A DNA stretch of 64,000 nucleotides, from assembly GCA_001465935.1 (NCBI GenBank), contig LNKV01000016.1, forward strand, positions 558,001-622,000. The letters are read 5' to 3'. Made by a program: the position numbers and the translations under genes. Below the pieces are notes generated by a model. That model had not been told where the DNA came from, did no database searches, and saw only the letters and a program-made list of their open reading frames with translations. Positions within the stretch are counted from its first letter, which is position 1. Each line of letters opens with the position of its first letter. The stretch is from Clarireedia homoeocarpa (Eukaryota; Ascomycota; Leotiomycetes; Helotiales; Rutstroemiaceae). This document shows positions 57,054 to 64,000 of this stretch, piece after piece.

Positions 57054-57835
57054 TCAACCTGTCCTCTCAGCAGTTTGTGGTGTCCAAGCTTCAATCTTCG
57101 GTTTAACACTATCCACACTTATCAGTACCAACTCTCAAGCATCATAGACAGCTACCCCTTGGTAACAACTCACGTAGAATAAGTCTTAAACGCAGATCGG
57201 CTAGCCGTCATATTCGGTCTGTGGTCCGGCAACTCCCAAGGTCTAACACCAGTTCTTAAGATCGGATCTTCGGTCGGTGGCTTGTCGACCATGTATGAAA
57301 TCCATGCGTGCCATCCGGGCTCGATGTGTGATCTAGTTCTGGTGATTAGAGAGGAATGCCGCGGGGTATGGGATAGCTGGATGCATGGGATGAAGTGCTT
57401 ACGGATCGAATTCTTTGTCCTTGTAGTCTACCCATCTGGTTCGTACTATAGATATGGTGAATACAGTGGCAACAGATATAGTAGAAGGGAGGTAACGTAC
57501 GAGGTAGTTCATCCTCGAGGTTCTCGAAATATTTGTTGCCATAGCGATCTTGCGCGATAAATGTACCGGCTTTGGTATCACCTATTCCTTATGAGCTTCA
57601 ACTCCCATACATCCAGGCCAGCCGCTGCATACCTATATACTATATTTCAAAGCCCACCATCAGTCCATGTATGGTAGCGGAAGCTGTTCGTTCGTTCGAG
57701 CTTGACTTACTTGCATTTGGTGGAGAGCATCCTACCAGTCATTCATTAGCCAGCTACTCAACACACCTCAAAGAGCTCACATACCCTGATGCCTACTTTG
57801 CGCAGATTGCGCAGCGTCCGCATAATCGTAGACAT
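57054..57835 (-). CDS. NDUFA12: Complex I accessory subunit NDUFA12 (B17.2/13.4 kDa type)
   Basis: Small peripheral-arm subunit of mitochondrial NADH:ubiquinone oxidoreductase, needed for N-module assembly. Seven minus-strand exons: 57835-57785, 57731-57711, 57639-57633 (7 nt), 57581-57501, 57445-57403, 57332-57174, 57108-57054.  Phases close to 138 aa. The product begins MSTIMRTLRNLRKVGIRDAL, continues HQMQYIGDTKAGTFIAQDR, and contains DELPLRTRWVDYKDKEFDP, EPGWHAWISYMVDKPPTEDP and WELPDHRPNMTASRSAF, ending VKPKIEAWTPQTAERTG; all are family hallmarks. The 7-nt exon TATATAG, flanked by AG and GT, supplies the conserved Tyr-Ile-Gly; without it no in-frame canonical join gives YIGDT. It is divergent from PGS1 over 237 bp. 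Confidence 0.93.
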
Positions 57836-58072
57836 CTTGGTCGTGTTGCAATGGCTGTATCTACGCTCTCAGCAATGATGGAACTGAAGTTCACGAAGTC
57901 AGTCGTTGTTCGGCTTGCCGCTTTTGTGCTACTCAGCTAGCGGCCGACCAGTTGATTTTGACCTCATCAATCCAATTCGACTCCGAAGATTTACAAGCGC
58001 ACAGCAGCACAGTTTTCACAATCCAGGTAGTCTGTTTACAGGCAAGAACGGTTCAAGGCAAAGGTAGGAGAT
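57836..58072. promoter_or_regulatory. Divergent NDUFA12-PGS1 promoter
   Basis: 237 bp between the start codons of two genes for mitochondrial inner-membrane functions (complex I and cardiolipin synthesis). The shared short spacer suggests joint expression; no particular factor site was identified. Confidence 0.5.
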
Positions 58073-59891
58073 ATGATTGTACGAAGTATAACGCGATACG
58101 CACGCATACGAAAAATACCCAAACTGCAAAACCCTGCCCAACGCATCAACCCACGCAGTAGTTTCTCAACATCATCTACGAATTCCACAACGAGCGCCAC
58201 GCCTTCTCCTGGTTCTTCGCCCGCATCAATGCTGGGAGCTTTCACAACTGAATGCGACAAGATAGCGCCAAGGTTCGAAGTGGAGGCCTCGCAGATCCAG
58301 ATTCTACGCACGCCGTCTGAATTCTACGATACTTTGAAGGTTCGGGATTACTTGCTTGAGGGTTGGAGGTGAATGCTGATCGATGCATGGATATAGAGTA
58401 AAATCCTAGCAGCAGAAACGCGGATTTTCTTGTCGACGTTGTATATAGGGAAGACAGAACATGAATTAGTCAGTTCCAACAATAATCAAAAAGATAATTC
58501 TCTCATCATCAAATGCGTATAATAACACAATCCGTAGATATCAACGCTACAACAGGCGCTTCGTTCCAAACCGCATCTGAAATTGAGTATCCTTACGGAT
58601 GCGTTGAGGGGAACGAGAGAATCGCCAAATCCATCATGTGCGTCGCTGTTGGCGCCGTTGGTGCAGGAGTTTGGTGCGGATAGAGTTGAGGTGAGGATGT
58701 TTCATACGCCGAATTTGACGGGTTTGAGGAAGAAGTGGATTCCGAAGAGGATTAATGAGGGCTGGGGGCTGCAACACATGAAGTTGTATGGGGTTGATGA
58801 TGAGATCATCATTTCTGGGTATGTATCCCCTTTTTATTCTTTACGCTAGAACCGAATACTGATAGGGTTTCAAAAGGGCGAATCTGTCAAGTGATTACTT
58901 TACTAATCGACAGGACCGATATCATGTGTTCTCATCCAAAGAGGTCACGGAATATTTCGCTAAGATTCAAAACGCTGTCTCCAGTTTGAGCTTTCTGGTT
59001 ACGCCTGATCCGCAATTACCAGCTGGATATACATTGGAATGGCCGTCATCTAACGATTGTCCATCTCCATTGACAGACCCTAATACCTACAAATCCCACG
59101 CCACGGCTATCCTTACTCCTTTACTTCAACCCAGCACATCTCCATCTACCACTTCATCCGCACCATCCAAAACTAACACAACCATCTACCCCATTTCACA
59201 GCTCACCCCTCTCTTTCCCCCAACTACGCAGGATCCCTCCACCGAACTCCCCCTCTTAACCTATCTCCTCACACTTCTTTCACATCCCACCACTCCCCCT
59301 TCAACCTGGACCTTCACAGCCGGCTACTTCAACCCTTCTCCCCAACTGACCTCCCTCCTTCTCTCCACCACCTCCCGCCAAAATACCGTTCTCACCGCCT
59401 CTCCCCATGCAAACGGCTTTTACAACTCCCCCGGTATATCCGGCATGCTGCCCGCCGCATACACGCTTCTCAGCCGAAAATTCCTCGCCGCGGCAGAGAA
59501 ACGCGTGCCGAAGCCGGATATTAGGTTAAGAGAGTGGAGGAGAGGCACAGTTAATGAGGAGGGGGGGTGGACCTATCATGCTAAGGGGCTGTGGGTTGAT
59601 TTTATTGATGGGCTGGAAACGGAGAAAGAACGGAAGGAACAGATACCTGCGATAACGGTGTTGGGAAGTAGTAATTATACAAAGAGGTCGTATACGCTGG
59701 ATCTGGAAACGGGAGTAGTGATTGTTACAACGGATGAGGGGTTAAGGGCGAGGCTGAGGGAGGAGCGAGAGAGACTTGGAGAGTGGGCCAGTGAGGTGGG
59801 AATGAGGGAGTTTGAGAGCAGTGAGAGGAGGGTCGGGGTGCATGTTAGGATTGCTATGTGGATTGTCGGGGTTGTGGGGGGCGCATTATAG
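58073..59891 (+). CDS. PGS1: Phosphatidylglycerophosphate synthase PGS1
   Basis: CDP-diacylglycerol:glycerol-3-phosphate phosphatidyltransferase; first committed step of cardiolipin synthesis, at the mitochondrial inner membrane. Exons 58073-58339, 58397-58468, 58538-58818 and 58877-59891 encode 544 aa. A basic, Ser/Thr-rich presequence (MIVRSITRYARIRKIPKLQN) precedes the phospholipase-D-fold body. Landmarks are KILAAETRIFLSTLYIGKTE (restored across junction 1), first HKD motif HMKLYGVDDEIIISGANLSS (restored across junction 3), and second HKD-type motif HAKGLWVDF with GSSNYTKRSY. A Pro/Ser/Thr-rich insertion (about 255-320) separates the halves. It is eukaryotic-type Pgs1, unlike bacterial PgsA. 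Intact. Confidence 0.95.
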
Positions 59892-62025
59892 AGTATAGAG
59901 AGGTAGTGGAGAGCTGGTGTTGTGTATGATTACTTGGTGCTGGATGAAGGTTACTGTAACTGGAAAGGGGTTGTATGTACATGATAGACTGGAGATGGAA
60001 ACTGGCATCATGGTCGACCAAAATATCGTGATTGTAAATCAGTGCACATTAAAGCTTGGCAAAAGAAGTGCACAATCAATCCAGCACATATATAGAATCC
60101 ACGCCCAGACCATCTGATCCTCATTACCAATCTCAAAATCCCTCAGCAGCTCGCCACCTATTAGAAAATTTCCACGCTCCCCAAGCTATCGAACACTCGT
60201 ACCCCAACTTACGAGATCAATCAATATCCAAGCCTGCAGCAACCTACCTACTCGCTGTAGCCTGTATCACATAAGAAAAGCAGGATTAACATTGAATTTT
60301 AGCTCCGATGAAACAATCAATGCGAAGGAACCGACTATGGATGGATCACTAGTTCTAGAAGTAAGCAGTGCCTAGAGGCTGAGAATCGCTAAAATATTGA
60401 GCTGAGGCTACTGGGGCAAATGATGCGATCCTGCGATTGGAAGTTACATGAAGCTGAATTGGATGGAGAAGGCAGAAAGATAAAATTCTTGGTGGTATGT
60501 GGGGGGGTTGAGGGGTAGTATTTGCGTGGAGGCGAAAAGGGGTGGAGAATTGGAGAGGTTGTGATGTGATGACTGGGGATAAAATTTTGGGTATGCCGGT
60601 CTAGTACCCATCACAGGGTTACTCGGAGGCAAATATAAGTCAGATAATATGGAGTCTGCTTGGAGGAAAACCTATCTAATGAGTAATCCTAATATGAACA
60701 GTCAGCTCTTGGCCCGAGAAAAAGTCTTCATCGAAAACCAAGCATACAGAAAGATATCAAAGAAGTAAAGTAAGAGCGCAAACGAGCCCAAGGTAGATTC
60801 CAAAGAACCACTTGATCAGACATCAGATACTCTCCCCCCATGAATAAATGTTATTTAGCGGGCCAGAAGTAGGATAGTACAGAATCAGCAGGAAAGGTAT
60901 TGTCTGAGTAGTTGAAGCTCCTTATCAGTCCCTTGTCTGTCTCCATTTTAGCTGATTCGGATTTAACGTAACGCTTTGGAATAGAAAGAAAGCTGTCGAA
61001 ACCTGTAGATTCTACTTAATGAACCCATTGTATTATTCCCTTTTTGCTCCCCTTGTCGTTTCCATCAAATACTTTATTCACAGGGGAGAGAGTAATGACG
61101 ACACGGTACATCTTTTTCAGCCGGTAATACGACTCAACTACGTGCAATCGGATAGTTTCCAGGCAGTAGACCCTTGGACTACATTGCCCCCATCAAAAGA
61201 TTGTTTTTCCTGCACTCGGAAGCAACCGTTGGGCATGCAGACATGTACGAGAGGCCGGCAATACGTATGCATGCATCTTAGGAGAGTAAGACGGTAGAAA
61301 GGCGGCAGATAAGAAAGAAACAGACGAAATAGAGTGGCCCCATGCCCAATAGCCCCATGGGTATCATCTAACCTCAAAGCAGAGCAAACCAACATGGAAC
61401 GTACAAACTACATAAAGATGTTGGAATTTTAACAGACAGCCCAATATCAGGGCTGGCCGCGTGGCTGGCTAGATAGGTGGACTTGAGCTAGCGACTGGTG
61501 CAGGCTCCTGATACAACAACGCTGAGTATGATTTCATGATTGAAAATCACCCCCCCCCCCCCCCGGGTATAGAGAGATGCATATACGGTTGTTATAACCG
61601 TGTCCCGCGTGGGATCGTGCCGACGGCTAGTAACGCATGGATAGTGGGTCGTGATATGCAAAGACTGCGCAAATTATTCAACCATGCGGCGGGTTGCCCT
61701 TTCGGCCACAAAGTATGTTTCGATTGGACCAAATCACTTCATATCCCGATCCCTAACACGTCTGTAAAGTGACCCAATATATTGAAACACAGATTTTTCC
61801 AGCGTTAACAAAAACTTAAAAAGCAAAAAAATTCAAATTGACTCATACCAAACGAAAGATGAACTGTCTATCCCTATCCATGCATATATTGTCCGTCGGT
61901 CCCTCTAAGTGCGCAATACCAATACCGAAACTCCAAAAATGTCCAAAAGACCCGCCCAGCCCCCAAGGTTTATTCTAATCCCAAAAACTTTTTCCCCAAT
62001 CCCGTCTTTAAACGCCGATTCACGA
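59892..62025. other. PGS1/hydrolase tail-to-tail intergenic region
   Basis: 2.1 kb of 3' flanks with no gene I can support. A C homopolymer (about 15 C) lies at 61550-61564. The open frames at 61019-61297 and 61536-61772 have no domain or splice evidence. Confidence 0.5.
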
Positions 62026-63017
62026 TCAAACGTTTTCTCCTGCGGCCCTGCGCAAGACCTCGGCAAACGAGTTTGCTCCGGACCCCAACCAACAGCAACT
62101 CCCGGCCCCCTCGCATACTTCAATACTGTCAATTAGACTGCCCGATTCTTGAGCATTGCTTAGCATTAGTCGCGCATAGTGATCCGTTAGAACGTTGTCC
62201 AGCGGGCAGAGAACGTAGGTGGTGGGGATTGAACGCCACGCTGCTGTTGTGGTTCGGTGATAGAGGACGGAAGTAGTCTGGGGTCGGAGAAGTTGTGCAT
62301 ACTGAGAAATGTTAATATTATCGTGCCTAAAGAAAGACAACCAGGAAGATTCTCACATATTCACCATGACCAGCTGGCAAATCATTGTAGAAAGTCTGGA
62401 TAGCTGATGTAGTAGAAATGCTAACTGTACCGACCTTGTACTGGAAATTTAGTGAATGTAAGCTGAAGTTCATGGTAGAATATCTTGCTTGAATGCCGTA
62501 GGAGACGAAATTATGATATTGACAAAATCAAAGGTGAATTTACAGGGAGTAGGTGGAGAGATAAGGAAGGTATAGAGATTGTACTTACACGCGAGTTTGC
62601 ATTGCTCTGTAAGTAAGGAGGAAACGAACTGTAATCCCCCTCTTGGCACATTTTGAACCCCTCTTGAACTATCCAGCCCATGACATACACAACACGAATA
62701 ACCCCACCGCTGAGGCCTCTCTGAGCTCTTTCAGAATGACTCAGACCTTGCAAGGCATCTCCTCCAGGAACACCAGCATATGAGTGCAGGACTACAATGA
62801 CATAGTGTCCTGCTTCCACATATTGAGATACTGTGCTTCGAATCGCTCTTGTATCCTGAGTTGGATCGTTTGATGTAGGCGTTCCATTGGTTACGATTGA
62901 TGGAAGAGTAACAGGATGAACGGCGTATCCGTAGGAACTGAGCAAAGCTCTAAGGGGCTCAAAAATCCCCGAAGTGTGGCAAAAGCCAGGAACGCAGATG
63001 AATGTAGGTCGAGACAT
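62026..63017 (-). CDS. Alpha/beta hydrolase, catalytic His apparently replaced
   Basis: AB-hydrolase (methylesterase/salicylate-esterase-like) family. Minus-strand exons 63017-62589, 62434-62357 and 62301-62026 (introns 154 and 55 bp) close in phase to 260 aa. The start MSRPTFICVPGFCHTSGIF carries the oxyanion region. The nucleophile elbow is VVLHSYAGVPG (Ser present), and GLSHSERAQRGLSGGVIRVV is a family signature. FYNDLP is restored by exon 2, and LRPQTTSVLYHRTTTAAW precedes IPTTYVLCPLDNVL, which holds the catalytic Asp. Where relatives have (D)AGH, this protein reads EGAGSCCWL, so the third triad residue appears to be Ser. It may be inactive as an esterase or use another residue. The rest of the C-terminus (SFAEVLRRAAGE) is normal. 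Cytosolic, no signal peptide. Confidence 0.85.
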
Positions 63018-64000
63018 GAGATAAAAAGTGGATGAGTTGATGGTGAATTAGAGACCATGGAGTTCCAACAGTCACTACATATATAGGAGAAACTGTTCAA
63101 AACCTAGTCTCATACCTAGTCTACCTCCAACATTGATTGAGCTGACCAAACCTGACCGTAAGTGTAAAAGTCGATTCACAATGATGTCGACCGCCCTGAT
63201 AAAACTCTTAATTGAGGCTGGGGTCACAGAACCAATTTTGCATCGTAACATCGTCCAATGAAATATGGAGTGCCTAAGAGGTCCCAATCATAGCTGATAT
63301 GATGTCTCAAACGCCAATCAATAACCGCCATGGGTCCTCGGGCGACTTGTTCATAAACACTCATCTGCTCTTACATTCCCGTGCCCGAAGCTTTGGGCGA
63401 ATGGTCTATGATAATTGATCATTTTACGGTTGATCCGAATTAGGTAGTATCTCAGGGATGCCACTCCTAAATCCGACGCTTGAACTTATTTTGAGAAGCT
63501 TAACGAGATATTCATTCGGGCTCCTGCTTCCTCATGCTCGTCTATGCCCAGCGCCACACGCGTAAGAAGAACTTGGGCATTTGAAACATTTACACGGAGA
63601 AAGATGACGAGCGAAAATAACACTAACAGTTCGAGTAACAACGGACAAACAAGAAACAAAATAGCGCCAGCGCGTCAGAAGACAGCAACCCTATTCAGGA
63701 TACGCATTGCTCTTAAGATAGACATGCACACTATAATTAACCAGCATAACAAGTCAGACTGAGGGTACGAGGTCGCTTGTGCCGCGATTGACGACCATGC
63801 ACTGCCACAACACGACCTCACACCGAAAAATGCACAGCTCAAGGCAATAAGAAAGGTATCCCTAGTGAATGATAGGCAATTGACAAGATGTTTGAAATGC
63901 AAACAAAATATGGGCCAAAACAGCTTGTTTTGGAAGTTTCCCAAAGTTTGGGTCTTGACGAGAGACCCACGATTTCGCCCGAAAAGAGACAGCCCCAGAA
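63018..64000. other. Right end of window, no gene seen
   Basis: Upstream region of the hydrolase. Frames at 63544-63762 (plus) and 63675-63944 (minus) are polar and low in information. No feature supported. Confidence 0.5.

Noticed and set aside
62357..62589. Extra 28-nt exon in the hydrolase gene
   Set aside because: It would need a 31-nt intron; using the AG before GTCGGT in phase 0 gives a simpler model with the conserved FYNDLP segment.

Overview
This window looks like nuclear DNA of a filamentous ascomycete, most likely a leotiomycete of the Botrytis/Sclerotinia type. The genes are dense and split by short introns, mostly 45-110 bp with GT...AG ends and CTAAC/CTGAC-like branch sites. 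Protein families are typically fungal (STE11, prephenate dehydratase, HET-ankyrin, DUF3435, berberine-bridge-like oxidase), and several repeated stretches carry CpA-to-TpA changes of the kind left by repeat-induced point mutation (RIP). The organism is inferred from gene content, not proven.

Left part, 1-30 kb, is mainly conserved genes: STE11 MAPKKK (+), a divergent V-ATPase proteolipid with 17- and 13-nt exons (-), a small Cys/His-rich ORF (+), eRF1/SUP45 (+), prephenate dehydratase PHA2 (+), an HTD2-like hotdog dehydratase (+), a large PH plus leucine-rich-repeat protein (+), a short-chain dehydrogenase whose exon junction does not close (-), a yapsin-like GPI-anchored aspartyl protease (+) and an intron-containing tRNA-Lys(CUU) (-). 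Long promoters and 3' regions rich in microsatellites separate them.

Middle part, 30-48.6 kb, is accessory. It holds a HET-domain protein with about 14 near-identical ankyrin repeats and a 22-Glu tract, a secreted FAD oxidase, and then an insertion of about 11 kb (37628-48598). That insertion is bounded by two 97-bp direct copies of the 3' end of GCN2. Inside are a DUF3435 recombinase relic with RIP-type stop codons, a 124-aa orphan gene, zinc-finger debris duplicated with transitions only, and a nested unit of about 3.8 kb with inverted ends. The nested unit carries an intact 581-aa gene of unknown function.

Right part, 48.6-64 kb, is conserved again: GCN2 (-, 13 exons) and ARG7/ArgJ (+) share a 478-bp divergent promoter with a perfect TGAGTCA (Gcn4/CPC1-type) site. 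The NDUFA12 complex I subunit (-), which needs a 7-nt micro-exon, and PGS1 (+) share a second divergent promoter, and both act in mitochondria. An alpha/beta hydrolase lacking the expected catalytic histidine (-) comes last.

Functional themes are amino-acid starvation signalling and biosynthesis (GCN2, ARG7, PHA2), mitochondrial lipid and respiratory functions (HTD2, PGS1, NDUFA12), MAPK signalling (STE11) and an incompatibility/secretome block next to mobile DNA. All exon models were built by hand from splice signals, phase and family resemblance; no database search or transcript data were used.
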